From positions 806,001 through 870,000 of the forward strand of contig NZ_CP019605.1 in NCBI RefSeq assembly GCF_001997295.1: 64,000 nt of DNA, in the 5' to 3' direction. Numbering within the stretch: position 1 is the stretch's first letter; each line of letters begins with the position of its first letter. The position numbers were made by a program, and so were the translations under genes. The notes beneath the pieces are model-generated. The model made no database searches. It was not told where the DNA came from and saw only the letters and a program-made list of their open reading frames with translations. This document shows, piece by piece, positions 35,745 through 46,517 of this stretch. Source of the DNA: Tessaracoccus flavus (GTDB taxonomy: Bacteria; Actinomycetota; Actinomycetes; Propionibacteriales; Propionibacteriaceae).

Positions 35745-36411
35745 GGAGAAGAATCGGACGCGCGTGATGCTTGTCGACGACCACCCGATGTGGATCGACG
35801 CCCTCAGCGAGGACCTCGGCGAGGTCGGCTTCGAGATCGTCGCGGTCGCGAAGAGCGGCACGGAATGCCTGTCGCGTGCTCGGGCCGTGCGGCCGGACGT
35901 CATCGTCATGGATCTGCAGATCCCGGCCCCGGACGGAGCCACCTGCACCGAGACCCTCCTGGCGGAGTTTCCCGACATCCAGGTGCTCGTCATGTCCGCG
36001 TCGGGTGAGCGCGACGATGTGCTCCGCGCGATGAAGGCGGGGGCGAAGGGCTACCTGGTGAAGTCGGCCTCGAAGGCCGAGCTCATCGAGGGCGTCCGTC
36101 GTACCGCGGTCGGCGACGCGGTGTTCACGCCTGGGCTGGCAGGTCTGGTCCTGGGCGAATTCAGGCGCATGGTCAACGCGGCGCAGGCGCGCAACGAGGA
36201 GGGCCCGGTGCTCACCACCCGCGAGATCGAGGTGCTGCGTCGGGTGGCGAAGGGCATGGCGTACAAGGAGATCGCCGACGAGCTGTTCGTGTCGCACCGG
36301 ACGGTCCAGAACCACGTCCAGAACGTGCTGCGCAAGCTGCAGCTGCACAACCGCGTCGAACTGACGCTGTACGCGATCGATCAGGGCCTCCACGATCCCG
36401 GCCGCGGCTGA
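35737..36411 (+). CDS. NarL/LuxR-type response regulator, MacR-like
   Basis: 224 residues. Receiver domain with acidic pair in VMLVDDHPMW, phospho-Asp in VIVMDLQIP, Thr/Ser in LVMSASGE and Lys in GYLVKSAS. LuxR helix-turn-helix from about residue 155: LTTREIEVLRRVAKGMAYKE then VSHRTVQNHVQNVLRKL. GTG 35737 overlaps the kinase by 8 bp, so the pair is co-translated. Confidence 0.95.
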   Translation: MTEEKNRTRVMLVDDHPMWIDALSEDLGEVGFEIVAVAKSGTECLSRARAVRPDVIVMDLQIPAPDGATCTETLLAEFPDIQVLVMSASGERDDVLRAMKAGAKGYLVKSASKAELIEGVRRTAVGDAVFTPGLAGLVLGEFRRMVNAAQARNEEGPVLTTREIEVLRRVAKGMAYKEIADELFVSHRTVQNHVQNVLRKLQLHNRVELTLYAIDQGLHDPGRG

Positions 36412-36462
36412 GCCGATATTCCACCGCAACCGCGGTCGCGGGGAGGCCACGCCGGGTTGAGG

Positions 36463-36475
36463 TAACCTTCCCTCC
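36463..36475 (+). promoter_or_regulatory. Leaderless -10 of aroG
   Basis: TAACCT at 36463-36468, seven bases, then ATG 36476. Confidence 0.5.
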
Positions 36476-37861
36476 ATGTCGAGCATCATGTCCCGGGAAG
36501 AATTGCGCGCTCTGCCCTTGGTTCAGCAGCCCACGTATTCCGACCCCGAGTCCCTCGACCGCACCATCACAGCTCTCGAATCCCTCCCGCCTCTGGTGTT
36601 CGCAGGGGAATGCGACGACCTGCGGCTGAAGATGGCCGACGTCGCGGAGGGCAAGGCCTTCCTCCTGCAGGGCGGCGACTGTGCCGAGACGTTCGCGGCC
36701 GTCACCGCGGGCGACATCAAGGGCAAGCTGCTCGTGCAGCTCTCCATGGCGGTGGTCATGACCTACGCCGCGCAGGTCCCGGTGGTGAAGGTGGGCCGCA
36801 TCGCCGGCCAGTACGCGAAGCCGCGCTCGAAGGATACCGAGACCCGAGGCGATGTGACGCTCCCGGCCTACCGTGGCGACGCGATCAACGGCTTCGAGTT
36901 CACCGAGGAGTCGCGGGCCCACGACCCGGGTCGGCTGCTCCAGGTGTACAACTCCTCGGCCGCCACCCTCAACCTCGTGCGCGCCTTCGTCAAGGGGGGT
37001 TTCGCCGATCTGCGTGGCGTACACAGCTGGAACGCCCAGTTCGTGCGCGACTCCGCCGTCGAGGCCGCCTACGAGGAGCTGGCGTCGGAGATCGACCACG
37101 CGTTGGCCTTCATGGTCGCGTGCGGGGTCCAGGACGATTCGCTCAGCACCGTCGACTTCTACGCCAGCCATGAGGCGCTGCTCCTGGAATACGAGCGTGC
37201 CCTGACCCGCGTCGATTCGCGCTCCGAGCAGCTTTACGGCTGTTCGGGCCACATGCTGTGGATCGGGGAGCGCACGCGCCAACTCGACGGGGCCCACGTC
37301 GAGCTGCTTCGCCGGGTGCAGAACCCGCTGGGAGTCAAGCTGGGGCCGACGACCACGCCCGAGCAGGCGCTCGCCCTCGCCGACCGGCTGGACCCCGACC
37401 GGGTCCCGGGGCGTCTGACGTTCATCACCCGGATGGGTGCCCGCAAGGTGCGTGACGTCCTGCCGGGCATCATCGAGGGCGTCGAGGCCAGCGGGCGGAA
37501 GGTGGCCTGGGTCTGCGACCCCATGCACGGCAACACGTTCGAGGCCGCCAACGGCTACAAGACCAGGTCCTTCGCCGACGTGGTCGACGAGGTGCACGGC
37601 TTCTTCGATGTGCACGAGCAGCTCGGCACCTGGCCGGGCGGCCTGCACGTCGAACTTACGGGAGACGACGTCACCGAGTGCGTCGGTGGCGTCCACAACC
37701 TCGGCGAGGCGGACCTGTCCAGCCGCTACGAGACGGTGTGCGACCCGCGCCTCAACCGCAACCAGTCGCTCGAGCTCGCGTTCACCGTGGCGCAGCGCTT
37801 GCGTTCCGGCCGGCTGAACAGGGTCAACCCGGTGCAGGAGTTCAAGGCCAAGGACCTGTGA
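36476..37861 (+). CDS. aroG: Class II DAHP synthase (AroG)
   Basis: 461 residues. First step of the shikimate pathway, phosphoenolpyruvate plus erythrose 4-phosphate. Class II features are GKAFLLQGGDCAETF (metal Cys), VVKVGRIAGQYAKPRS, WIGERTRQLDGAHVELLR, VWVCDPMHGNT-like VAWVCDPMHGNTFEA and HVELTGDDVTECVGG. ATG 36476 is directly supported by a leaderless promoter; ATG 36488 is alternative. GTGA overlap with ltaE. Confidence 0.96.
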   Translation: MSSIMSREELRALPLVQQPTYSDPESLDRTITALESLPPLVFAGECDDLRLKMADVAEGKAFLLQGGDCAETFAAVTAGDIKGKLLVQLSMAVVMTYAAQVPVVKVGRIAGQYAKPRSKDTETRGDVTLPAYRGDAINGFEFTEESRAHDPGRLLQVYNSSAATLNLVRAFVKGGFADLRGVHSWNAQFVRDSAVEAAYEELASEIDHALAFMVACGVQDDSLSTVDFYASHEALLLEYERALTRVDSRSEQLYGCSGHMLWIGERTRQLDGAHVELLRRVQNPLGVKLGPTTTPEQALALADRLDPDRVPGRLTFITRMGARKVRDVLPGIIEGVEASGRKVAWVCDPMHGNTFEAANGYKTRSFADVVDEVHGFFDVHEQLGTWPGGLHVELTGDDVTECVGGVHNLGEADLSSRYETVCDPRLNRNQSLELAFTVAQRLRSGRLNRVNPVQEFKAKDL

Positions 37862-38876
37862 TCGACCTTCGCAGCGATACGGTCACCCGCCCGGACGAGG
37901 CGATGCGGGCCGCGATGGCCGCGGCTCCGGTCGGTGACGACGTCTACGGCGAGGACCCGACGGTGCTGCGGCTCGAGGCTGAGGTGGCGGGTCTCTTCGG
38001 CAAGGAGGCCGCACTCTTCTGCGCGACGGGATCGCTCGCCAACCTCCTCGGCGTGTGGCTGCACACGAAGCCGGGCACGGAGGTGCTCTGCGATGCCCAG
38101 GCGCACATCGCGCGCGCCGAGATGGGCGCGCACGCAGCGCTGCACGGCGTCACGATGCGCACCTGGGGCTCGGCGCGCGGCCGTCTTGTCGCCGACGACG
38201 CCCTCGCCCTGGCCGCGGTCGGCTGCGGCCCCTACCTCGTCGAGACGGCGTGCATCGCGGTCGAGGACACGCACAACTTCGGGGAGGGACCGTGCAGAGT
38301 CTCTCCGAGATGGAAATGCTCTCCGAGTCCGCGCGCGGGCTGGGGTTGAGGCTGCACCTCGACGGCGCCCGCCTCGCCAACGCCGCGGCCGCCACGGGCC
38401 GTTCCTTCGCCGACTACGGGGCCCTCTTCGACACCGTCAGCCTCTGCCTGTCGAAGGGACTGGGCGCCCCCGTCGGCAGCGTCCTGGTGGGCACCGCCGA
38501 GGAGATGGCGCGGGCGCGCACCCAGCGCAAGCGCCTCGGTGCGGGCTGGCGCCAGGCCGGCGTCCTGGCCGCCGCCGCGCTTCACGCGCTGGAGCACAAT
38601 CTGGACCGGGTGGCCGAGGACCACGCCTCGGCGCGCACGCTGGCACGGGCGATCAACGAGGCCGCCCCGGGGAGCCTGGCTGAGAGCGACGTCGAGACCA
38701 ACATCGTCGTCATCGAGGCGCCCAACGCGCCGACGGTGGCCGCACGGCTGGCCGAGCAGGGGGTGCGCGTATCCGTGCTGGGCCCGACGACGCTGCGAGC
38801 CGTCACGCACCTGGACGTCAGCGACGCCGACTGCCAGACGGCGGGCGCCGCCATCGGCGCTGCGCTCGCGAACTGA
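37858..38876 (+). pseudogene. ltaE: Low-specificity L-threonine aldolase with a -1 frame break
   Basis: PLP enzyme that cleaves threonine/allo-threonine to glycine and acetaldehyde. The first 140 codons (IDLRSDTVTRPDEAMRAAM, AHIARAEMGAHAA) and the rest (LHLDGARLANAAAATGR, PLP Lys in LCLSKGLGAPVGS) are in different frames. They meet at GGGGAGGG (38281-38288), where one extra G would restore the family sequence NFGGGTVQ. With it the protein would be 339 residues, a normal length. Either a recent inactivation or a homopolymer sequence error. GTG 37858 overlaps the aroG stop. Confidence 0.85.
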
Positions 38877-38920
38877 CGCTCCGGCTGGCTCCGGCCTTGC
38901 CAGCCAGGTAAACGACCGGG

Positions 38921-40024
38921 TCAGGCGGGTGCCGGCCCTGGTTCCAGCTCTGGGATGGGTCGCGGCCAGGCGCCCAGCTCCTTCCACACGTAGTCCGGCA
39001 CGCGGGCGAAGAACCCGCGCAGGAGTTGGTCCGCGCGGTCGATGTCCGTCGGCTCCCAGCCGCGGGCGTCACCGACGAGGATCCGGCCGTCGGCCTCGAT
39101 GGTGAAGCTCGGCCGGCCCAGGCTGAGCAGGTAGTCCATCTGGCGCTGGTGGATGACGTGGGACGCGAACCGCGCATCGGGGGCCCGAACCTTGCAGCGG
39201 TCGTTGAACGCCTCGAGCTCGAACTTCTGGGTCTTGCCGAGCCAGCCCCAGTTCACCGACAGGGGCCGGAACGGGAACGCCGCCCGGAACTCGCAGAGCA
39301 CTTCGGAATGGTGATCCACCTCCGTGCGAGTGCGCCCTTCGGAATCCCTGACCGTCCTGGTGGTCTCCCAGTCGTGGCGGAGCCGCACGAAGGGCAGCCC
39401 GGCGTTCTCGCTGTGGACGATGTCGTGAGCCTGATGGTTGCGCCCGCCGCGCGTGTGGGACACGTAGTCGAGGAACGAGTCGTCGCGCGGGACGTAGCGC
39501 CACCAGGGCCGCTCGTGGAAACTCAGACCGGGCGGGGGAGGTGGGCCGATCACATCCGGACCGGACGAGGCGAGGACGCCACCTCGCAGCTCCGCCAACT
39601 CGACGATGGCCCGCTCGAGCGACTCTGCGTCCTTCGGGGCCTCGACCAGGACGATCCAGGCGTGATCGACCTGGACACGCCACGGGCCGGACGCTGTGAT
39701 CTCCGTGGGAGGGAGCGATCTCCCCAGCGGCATCGCGACGACGTATCCGCTCGTGGACCACTCGCTGGACCGGTAGCGGAAGGCGGAGAACGGGGTGCCG
39801 TCCGGTGCTGCCCCGACGATCTGGTCATCCACGGAGCGCTGGAAGCCGACGCCGAACGGCGGCCTGTTGAGGCCGTAGGCGATCGAGATGTCGGGCGACG
39901 TGATGAAGGTCCAGCCCTTGTCGCGCAACGATTTGACGTACCGGTAGCGCAGCACCCCCCATACCGCGAAGCCCGCAGCGACGACGGCCAGCACAATGAG
40001 CACGATGATCATGAAATCGGGCAT
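38921..40024 (-). CDS. Single-pass membrane protein of unknown function
   Basis: 367 residues. One N-terminal helix (MIIVLIVLAVVAAGFAVWGV) and a large cytoplasmic part with the blocks GWTFITSPDISIAYGLNRPP and QIVGAAPDGTPFSAFRYRSS, rich in Trp and beta strands, with two related segments suggesting an internal duplication. The pattern resembles DUF3137-type proteins. Convergent to ltaE and 52 bp from pknL, same strand. No function assigned. Confidence 0.6.
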   Translation of the reverse strand: MPDFMIIVLIVLAVVAAGFAVWGVLRYRYVKSLRDKGWTFITSPDISIAYGLNRPPFGVGFQRSVDDQIVGAAPDGTPFSAFRYRSSEWSTSGYVVAMPLGRSLPPTEITASGPWRVQVDHAWIVLVEAPKDAESLERAIVELAELRGGVLASSGPDVIGPPPPPGLSFHERPWWRYVPRDDSFLDYVSHTRGGRNHQAHDIVHSENAGLPFVRLRHDWETTRTVRDSEGRTRTEVDHHSEVLCEFRAAFPFRPLSVNWGWLGKTQKFELEAFNDRCKVRAPDARFASHVIHQRQMDYLLSLGRPSFTIEADGRILVGDARGWEPTDIDRADQLLRGFFARVPDYVWKELGAWPRPIPELEPGPAPA

Positions 40025-40076
40025 CGAAGAATCCTCCCGAGGGACAGTCTGACAGGCCGTAGGCTCAGCGAACCCG

Positions 40077-42137
40077 TCACGCGACGTACAGCGTCACCTC
40101 GGAGCCCACAGGCACCTCGCTGCCTTCGGCGGGGTCAGTTCCGGAGGCGATGTTGAGCGGGATCGGGAAGTCCGTGTTCCGCTCGACCGTGACCACCAGA
40201 TCGAGGTCCTCAAGCTTCTTGACGGCATCGTCGGTGGACAGCAGGCGCACGCCCGGAATGGTCACCATCACCGGCCCCAGCGACCTGACGATCGTCACGG
40301 CGTCGCCCCGGTACCCGGTGGCGTTGCGCGGATTTTGCCGGATGACCAGGCCCGCGCTGATGTCGGGATGGTTCTCCTCCTCGACTGTGACCTCGAAGCC
40401 GAGATCGCCCAGTTCCTGCACAGCCGAATCGGCTGCCGCCCCCTGGAAGTCAGGGATCGCGATGGGCTCTCGACCCTTCGACACGGTCAGATCGACAGGT
40501 GTGTCGGGTTTCAGCTGTTCGCCGGGTTCCTGCGAGGCGGCCAGCACCTCGCCCTCCGGCCTGTCGTCCGACCAGACCTCCGTGACCTCACCCACCGCGA
40601 GACTGCCGTCGATCAACTCCCGCTCGGCGTCTCCCCGCTGCAGTCCGACGAGCGTCGGTACGGGGTAACGCTCTGGCCCCAGCGAGACGACCACCGTCAC
40701 GGGAGCCCCCCGCAACAGCCGTTCTCCGGCGCGGGGGTCGGTACGGATCACGAGCCCGTTGGCGACCGTCTCGGAGTACTCCGTCACGGTGCCGACGTCC
40801 AGGTCGTTGGCCACGGCGGCCTCCCGGGCGCGGGCCTCGTTGAGCGTCACCATCGCCGGGACGGTGGTGAACCGTCCGGAGAGCCACCACCACGAGCCCA
40901 CACCGGCTCCGACGGTGAGCAGTAGCACCAGCACGAGCGCTATCGCCCCGCGTCGTCGTCGGTGGACGGGGTCGTGAGAGATGTGGAGGTTGGGGAACGC
41001 CGGCGTCCGCTGGCTCCGGGGGGAGCCGGCAAGTTCGGCGGGGGACCGGTGAGCGACGGGCTCGGGGCGTGGGCTCGGCACCGGTGAGGTGGGTGACTGC
41101 GCCCGGCGCCACTGATGGTGCTGGACGACGACGGTGTCCGGTGTGGTGCCGGAGACTGCCGGACGCGGCCGCTCGGCGGTCCGTGGCCTGAACCGCTCGG
41201 TCTCCAACTCGACCGGACTGGCGGGCAACAGCGCCGCGGCGAGCCGGGGGTTGTCCCCGCCGCCGCTTCGGGCGAGCTCCTGACGGACGCGCCGAACGCC
41301 GCGCAGCAGCTCCCGGCCGTTCTCGATGCGCGCCCGGGGATCTCGCGCGGTGGAGGCCAGAACCAAGGTGTCCAGATAGTCGGGGATGGTCCAGTCGGCG
41401 CGGTAGCCGATCTCCGCGAGCCGCTCAGACGGCTTCTCGATGTCGACGTTCACGTGGCGGTAGGCGATCTGATAGTTGTTCTCGCCAGTGTGTGGCTTCT
41501 TCCCCGTCAGGAGCTCGAACAGGACGACGCCCGCGGAGTAGATGTCGCTACGCCCGTCAGGGCGGGAGTGGGTGACGAGCTCGGGCGGGAGATAGCTGGC
41601 GGTTCCGACCAACACCCCGGTGGCCGTCATCTGGGGCGAGCCCACCTGGCGGGCGAGTCCGAAGTCCGCCACCTTCACCTGTCCCCGGGAGGTCAGCATG
41701 ACGTTTTCCGGCTTGATGTCGCGGTGCACGACGCCGGACTCGTGTGCGCACGCCAGCGCCGCGGCGATCTGTTCGAAGAGTTCCAGCGCCCTGTGTGGCG
41801 GGAGCGGGGCCTCGCGGCTGATGATCCGACGCAGCGTCTCGCCCTCGATGTACTCCATCACGATGTAGGGCTGGCCGGCCGACGATCCCTGATCGAACAC
41901 GCTGACGACGTTGGGGTGACTGAGCACAGCGGCGGAACGCGCCTCGCGGTCGAACTTGGCCGCGAACTCGTCGTCCTCCCCGAGGTCGCTGCGCATGACT
42001 TTGACCGCCACTGCGCGGGACAGCCTGAGATCCCGCGCGCGGTACACCGTGGCCATGCCGCCGCGCGCCACTTTCGCCACGATCTCGTAGCGGCCGTCGA
42101 GCACTTGGCCGACCAACGGGTCGAAAGTGCTGTTCAT
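40077..42137 (-). CDS. pknL: Ser/Thr protein kinase with four PASTA domains (PknL)
   Basis: 686 residues. Kinase domain 15-280: glycine loop ARGGMATVYRA, VAVKVM (Lys), VVHRDIKPENVM, VADFGLA and GTASYLPPE. Pro-rich juxtamembrane segment (about 300-415), one helix (GAIALVLVLLLTVGAGVGSWWW), then four PASTA repeats on the outside, each ending near SLGP or SKG. PASTA domains bind peptidoglycan fragments. Position matches M. tuberculosis pknL (Rv2176), between aroG and the polyprenyl synthase/metF genes. ATG 42137 has GGAG upstream; the frame to 42500 is not coding. Confidence 0.94.
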   Translation of the reverse strand: MNSTFDPLVGQVLDGRYEIVAKVARGGMATVYRARDLRLSRAVAVKVMRSDLGEDDEFAAKFDREARSAAVLSHPNVVSVFDQGSSAGQPYIVMEYIEGETLRRIISREAPLPPHRALELFEQIAAALACAHESGVVHRDIKPENVMLTSRGQVKVADFGLARQVGSPQMTATGVLVGTASYLPPELVTHSRPDGRSDIYSAGVVLFELLTGKKPHTGENNYQIAYRHVNVDIEKPSERLAEIGYRADWTIPDYLDTLVLASTARDPRARIENGRELLRGVRRVRQELARSGGGDNPRLAAALLPASPVELETERFRPRTAERPRPAVSGTTPDTVVVQHHQWRRAQSPTSPVPSPRPEPVAHRSPAELAGSPRSQRTPAFPNLHISHDPVHRRRRGAIALVLVLLLTVGAGVGSWWWLSGRFTTVPAMVTLNEARAREAAVANDLDVGTVTEYSETVANGLVIRTDPRAGERLLRGAPVTVVVSLGPERYPVPTLVGLQRGDAERELIDGSLAVGEVTEVWSDDRPEGEVLAASQEPGEQLKPDTPVDLTVSKGREPIAIPDFQGAAADSAVQELGDLGFEVTVEEENHPDISAGLVIRQNPRNATGYRGDAVTIVRSLGPVMVTIPGVRLLSTDDAVKKLEDLDLVVTVERNTDFPIPLNIASGTDPAEGSEVPVGSEVTLYVA

Positions 42138-42273
42138 ACCACTCCATGCACGGTCGGGGAAGAGGCCGTACGAGCCCGTTGCTCCCCCGATTGTAGGGGG
42201 AGGGCGGCGAGGGCTCCGCCACCCAGCGCGGCGAGTTGCACCCAAGACCGTCCGCACAGTCGACCATCGGCAG

Positions 42274-42285
42274 TAGATTGGCCCG
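42274..42285 (+). promoter_or_regulatory. Leaderless -10 of the ThiE-like gene
   Basis: TAGATT at 42274-42279, six bases, then ATG 42286. Confidence 0.5.
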
Positions 42286-43014
42286 ATGACTGCACTCGTC
42301 GGTATCAAGACCCGCCTGCGTCTCGCCAGGCTCGCGATCGTCGTCCCGCCCGAGCATTCCGGGCCGGAATCAGCGGATTTCGCCGCCCACGGCGCCGACC
42401 TGCTCATCTTCACCAGGGGCGACCGTTCCGTCGACGACGCCGCCGCAGCCATCAGCGTGGCGCGCAAGAGACTGTTCGGCCTGCAGACGGTGGTCGGCAC
42501 CGACGACTCCGAGGTGGCCGAGGCCAGCCTGGCCGACGTGCTCTATCTGCGCCGTCCTGGCTGGCGCCCGTTCGGCTACAAGCGGCCCCACGAGCACGCC
42601 CTCATCGGCCGCTCCATCGACCGTGCTGCAGAGGCCGACAGGATCGACGGAGACCCCTTCGACTTCGGCTTCATCGGCCCTGCGATCGATGGTGGGGCGG
42701 TGGGCCACGAGGTGGCTGAGCTGGCGCGGCTGTACCCGGCCACGGCGCTCCCGGCGGGTCCGCTCTGGTTCGCCGCGGGCGGCATCACGCCGGACAACGT
42801 CGGCCAAGTGATTGCCGCCGGTGCACGTCGCGTCGTTGTCTCAACCGCCGTCTTCTCCGGATCCGATGCCTTCGCCACGACGCGCGCCATCGCCGATCAG
42901 CTGGCCGAGGCCTGGGACGGCGATCCCGGGGCTCGCTCCTATGGAGAGGACGCCTACGACAGCGACGGCCCTAACTTCCCCACGGCAACGCTGCGCCCAC
43001 GACCGGTGGACTAG
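42286..43014 (+). CDS. Thiamine phosphate synthase-like protein (ThiE/TenI fold)
   Basis: 242 residues. A barrel with the phosphate-binding C-terminal block [20 protein letters not shown] and VVVSTAVF clearly of the ThiE type. The N-terminal pyrophosphate region of ThiE (QLR.K, N-D) is not recognisable: the corresponding place reads [18 protein letters not shown]. It may therefore be a paralog with another role. Divergent from pknL and overlapping the convergent P-type ATPase by 4 bp. Confidence 0.75.
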   Translation: MTALVGIKTRLRLARLAIVVPPEHSGPESADFAAHGADLLIFTRGDRSVDDAAAAISVARKRLFGLQTVVGTDDSEVAEASLADVLYLRRPGWRPFGYKRPHEHALIGRSIDRAAEADRIDGDPFDFGFIGPAIDGGAVGHEVAELARLYPATALPAGPLWFAAGGITPDNVGQVIAAGARRVVVSTAVFSGSDAFATTRAIADQLAEAWDGDPGARSYGEDAYDSDGPNFPTATLRPRPVD

Positions 43015-45389
43015 TGGGACACGGCCTCCAGGGGAGCTGGCATCCCCCACAACCGGGGGCGTTCCCTGCGCACGGCGGCGGTGACCCACCAGGCGGCCTC
43101 GACCAGGGCCATGCCCACCACACCGGCGATGATGCCCGTGCGCATGCTGCCCGCGTCTGAGATGTCGAGCGAGAGGAACTCGCGGAACGCCGGCGTGGCG
43201 AAGACCGTGAAGTAGAAGCTGTAGGCGAAGGCGACGAGCCCCACCCGCCACCAGAGGTACGGCCGCGCGACGGTGGCCAAGACCCACGTCGCCGTCATGA
43301 TCAGCGCCGTCAGCGTGGCGGTCGACGCCTGCTCCTGCACCAGGTCTGAGACGTCCCCGAAGCCCCGGGTCAGGAGGTAGGTCACGATCGACACCCCCGC
43401 CACGATGAGACCGGCCGGCACCGCGACCGCGAGGGTCCGCGAGACGAACCCCGGGCGCGCCCGCTCCCGGTTGGGGGCCAGGCTCAGCAGGAACGCGGGG
43501 ATCCCGATCGTGAACCAGCCCACCACCGTCATCTGCAGCGGCAGGAACGGCATGGGCAGCCCCAGCAGCCCGATCACCAACGCGAGCGTCACCGCGTAGA
43601 TGGTCTTGGTGAGGAACAGCTTGGCGACGCGCTCCACGTTTCCGATGACGCGGCGCCCCTCAGCCAGCACGTACGGGAGGCTTGCGAACTTGTCGTCCAG
43701 GAGGACGATCTGCGCGACGGCCCGGGTGGCGGGAGCACCCGAGCCCATCGCGACGCCGAGGTCGGCGTCCTTGAGGGCGAGCACGTCGTTGACGCCGTCG
43801 CCGGTCATCGCCACCGTGTGGCCGCGGCTCTGCAGGGCCGTCACCATCTGGCGCTTCTGCTCGGGCGTCACCCGGCCGAAGACGTCGGAGTCGTTGACGG
43901 TGTCGGCGAACGCGTCTCCGGGGGGCGGTAGGCGCCGGGCGTCGACCGGGGCCTTGGTGGTGACGCCGAGCGACCGCGTGACGGCGCCGACCGAGGCGGC
44001 GTTGTCGCCGGAGATGACCTTGATGTCGACGCGTTGGTGGCGGAAGAACGCCAGCGTCTCGGCGGCGTCGGGCCGGACCAGTTGGTCGAGCACGATGAGG
44101 GCCGCCGGCCTAAGGGTCCCCGGTGCCTCGGGGGCGTCGACCCGGGTGTCGGAGGAGGCCAGCAGCAGCACCCGATGCCCGGTCACGCCGATCGCCTCGG
44201 CGCGTCGAGCCAGGGCCGCGTCGCCCAGGACGTCCGGCGCCCCGATGACCCAGTTGCCTTCGCCGGCGAAGCTGATCCCGGACCATTTCCTGGCCGACGT
44301 GAACGGTGCCCGCGCGACTGCCTTCCAGCGCGTTGCTGCGGGCGGGATGGCGCCAGCGATCGCCAGCATCGAGGCGTTGGGGGAGGGATCGGATGCCACC
44401 AGTTGGGACAGGACCTCCCGCAGCGGAACCTCGCCGTCGGTCAGATCGACGACCTCGCCTACGGTCATGGCGTGCTGGGTGAGGGTGCCGGTCTTGTCGG
44501 CGCACACGACGCTCACCCGCGCCAGTCCCTCGATGGCCGGCAGCTCCTGTACCAGGCACTGGCGCCGCCCCAACCGCACCACGCCGAGCGCGAACGCCAT
44601 GGAGGTGAGCAGCACCAATCCCTCCGGCACCATGGGCACCAGCGCGGCGGTCATCCTCAGCACCGCCTCGCGCCACGGGGTGTCGGGCTGGTTGAACTGC
44701 ACCGCGATGGTGAGGACCGCCACGGGCACCAGTAGATACGACACCACCTTGAGGATCCGGTTGATGCCCTGCCGGAGCTCGGAGGACACGAGGGTGAACT
44801 TCGCCGCCTGGGCGGTGATCTGCGCCGCGTAGGCCTCCGCCCCGATCTTCTCAGCGCGGTAGACGCCGTTGCCGGCGACGACGAACGCCCCTGACAGGAC
44901 CTGGTCACCCGGGCCCTTGGCCACAGGGTCAGCCTCGCCCGTGAGGAGGGACTCGTCGACCTCCAGGTAGTCGGCCGCGACGACGGACCCGTCGACGACG
45001 ATCTGGTCGCCCGGCGTCACTTCGATGAGGTCGTCGAGCACCACATCGTCGCGGGTGATGCGGTGGTGGGTGCCGTCACGGATGACGATGGGGTGGGCCT
45101 CGCCCACGACGGCCAGGTTGTCGAGGGTCCGCTTGGCGCGCAGCTCCTGGATGATCCCGATGCTGGAGTTGGCGATGATGAGGAGGCCGAAGATGCCCTG
45201 CTCGATGTGGCCGGTGATCATGACGAACACGAACAGCACGAACAGGATGCCGTTGACGCGCGTCACCACGTTGGCGCGGACGATCTCCAGGGTGGTGCGC
45301 CCGGACCGGGCGGGCAGGGTGTTGACGTGGCCGGCGGCGACGCGCTCGGCGACCTCCGCGGAGGTGAGCCCGCGGAGGTCAGTGAGCAC
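43011..45389 (-). CDS. P-type cation-transporting ATPase, CtpE-like
   Basis: 792 residues. Phosphorylation motif [14 protein letters not shown], actuator TGE in [10 protein letters not shown], hinge [21 protein letters not shown], and a nucleotide domain between. There are ten helices, no N-terminal heavy-metal domain and no CPC motif; helix 4 reads [12 protein letters not shown]. These features fit the CtpE group, linked in mycobacteria to calcium uptake and envelope integrity. GTG 45389 overlaps the start region of the upstream gene's end by 11 bp, so both are co-transcribed. Confidence 0.9.
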   Translation of the reverse strand: MLTDLRGLTSAEVAERVAAGHVNTLPARSGRTTLEIVRANVVTRVNGILFVLFVFVMITGHIEQGIFGLLIIANSSIGIIQELRAKRTLDNLAVVGEAHPIVIRDGTHHRITRDDVVLDDLIEVTPGDQIVVDGSVVAADYLEVDESLLTGEADPVAKGPGDQVLSGAFVVAGNGVYRAEKIGAEAYAAQITAQAAKFTLVSSELRQGINRILKVVSYLLVPVAVLTIAVQFNQPDTPWREAVLRMTAALVPMVPEGLVLLTSMAFALGVVRLGRRQCLVQELPAIEGLARVSVVCADKTGTLTQHAMTVGEVVDLTDGEVPLREVLSQLVASDPSPNASMLAIAGAIPPAATRWKAVARAPFTSARKWSGISFAGEGNWVIGAPDVLGDAALARRAEAIGVTGHRVLLLASSDTRVDAPEAPGTLRPAALIVLDQLVRPDAAETLAFFRHQRVDIKVISGDNAASVGAVTRSLGVTTKAPVDARRLPPPGDAFADTVNDSDVFGRVTPEQKRQMVTALQSRGHTVAMTGDGVNDVLALKDADLGVAMGSGAPATRAVAQIVLLDDKFASLPYVLAEGRRVIGNVERVAKLFLTKTIYAVTLALVIGLLGLPMPFLPLQMTVVGWFTIGIPAFLLSLAPNRERARPGFVSRTLAVAVPAGLIVAGVSIVTYLLTRGFGDVSDLVQEQASTATLTALIMTATWVLATVARPYLWWRVGLVAFAYSFYFTVFATPAFREFLSLDISDAGSMRTGIIAGVVGMALVEAAWWVTAAVRRERPRLWGMPAPLEAVSH

Positions 45390-46470
45390 GCCGTACGCTC
45401 CTGAGCGCCAGTTCGGTCAGTGCGGTGCGGCCCTCCGAGGTCAGCGAGGCCTCCTCGAGCACGCGCAGCGCCTGATCGGTGCTGCGCTCGATGATGCTCT
45501 CGACGTGCCGCCGGGCACCGGACTCGTCGATGATGGCGGCGGCCCGGTCTACCTCGGCGTCGGTGAGGTCGTGGCGGCCGAGCAGATCCGACAACTCGGC
45601 CGCCTGGGCCTGGTTGGCGTCGTCGAGCGCCGTCAGAACCAGGACGGTGCGTTTGCCCTCGCGGATGTCCCCGCCGTACGGCTTGCCGGTCACGGCGGGA
45701 TCGCCGAACACCCCGAGGACGTCGTCGCGAAGCTGGAACGCTCGGCCGATCACGGAGCCGAACTCGCCCAGCGCGTCCTGCACCGCCGCGTCGGCCGCAG
45801 CCAGGGCCGCTCCGATCTGCGCGGGCCGTCGGATCGAGTAGCGGGCCGACTTGTATTCGAGCACGCGGCGGGCAACGGTCAACTCGTCGGCGTAGCTGGT
45901 GGCGGGCGCCACCCGGTACTGGGCCGCGACGTCGAGGAACTGGCCCGCCGTGACCTCGGTGCGCATGACGCTCAGCAGGGGCCGGGCGAGGTCGAGGCCC
46001 GGATGGCCGGACGCGTCGGCCAGCTCGATGCTCCACATCAGCAGCAGGTCCCCGAGCAGGATCGCCGACGACCGGCCGAAGTCCTCCCGCGAACCACGAC
46101 CGGCCTGACGCTCGTGAAGCTCCTCGAACCGCTTGTGCGCCGCGGGGACGCCGCGGCGGGTGTCCGAGTCGTCGATGAGGTCGTCGTGGACCAGCGCACT
46201 GACGTGCAGGAGGTCCAGCGACGACGCGACGGCCAGCAGGGCGGCGTCGTCGGCGGGTTCGCCGGCGGCGGCGACGTAGGACCAGTAGCAGTAGGCCGGG
46301 CGAAGACGCTTGCCCCCGGCGGTTGCCTCGCGCGCTACCTCCAGCATCGGCAGCGCACCCACGTCGTCGAGCAACGCCTCCTGGTCGGTCAGGAACGTGT
46401 CGAGGGTTTCGCTGATCGCTGACATCAGCGCGGTGCTGAGCGGGGCAGCGGGATCGAGGTTGCGTCTCAC
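45379..46470 (-). CDS. Trans-isoprenyl diphosphate synthase (polyprenyl synthetase)
   Basis: 363 residues, IdsA2/GrcC-like. It condenses isopentenyl diphosphate units. First Asp-rich motif [15 protein letters not shown] near residue 90, second [13 protein letters not shown] near residue 245, substrate Lys/Arg in GGKRLRP. The residues before the first Asp motif ([13 protein letters not shown]) contain Leu-His rather than bulky Phe, suggesting a C15-C20 or longer product. GTG 46470, divergent from metF. Confidence 0.94.
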   Translation of the reverse strand: MRRNLDPAAPLSTALMSAISETLDTFLTDQEALLDDVGALPMLEVAREATAGGKRLRPAYCYWSYVAAAGEPADDAALLAVASSLDLLHVSALVHDDLIDDSDTRRGVPAAHKRFEELHERQAGRGSREDFGRSSAILLGDLLLMWSIELADASGHPGLDLARPLLSVMRTEVTAGQFLDVAAQYRVAPATSYADELTVARRVLEYKSARYSIRRPAQIGAALAAADAAVQDALGEFGSVIGRAFQLRDDVLGVFGDPAVTGKPYGGDIREGKRTVLVLTALDDANQAQAAELSDLLGRHDLTDAEVDRAAAIIDESGARRHVESIIERSTDQALRVLEEASLTSEGRTALTELALRSVRRAH

Positions 46471-46480
46471 GCGGACGAGC

Positions 46481-46517
46481 TTAATCGAGCCCCCGGCCGG
46501 ACTCTATTGTTGGGCGC
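46481..46517 (+). promoter_or_regulatory. Leaderless promoter of metF
   Basis: TTAATC at 46481, 18-bp spacer, TATTGT at 46505-46510, seven bases, then ATG 46518. Confidence 0.5.
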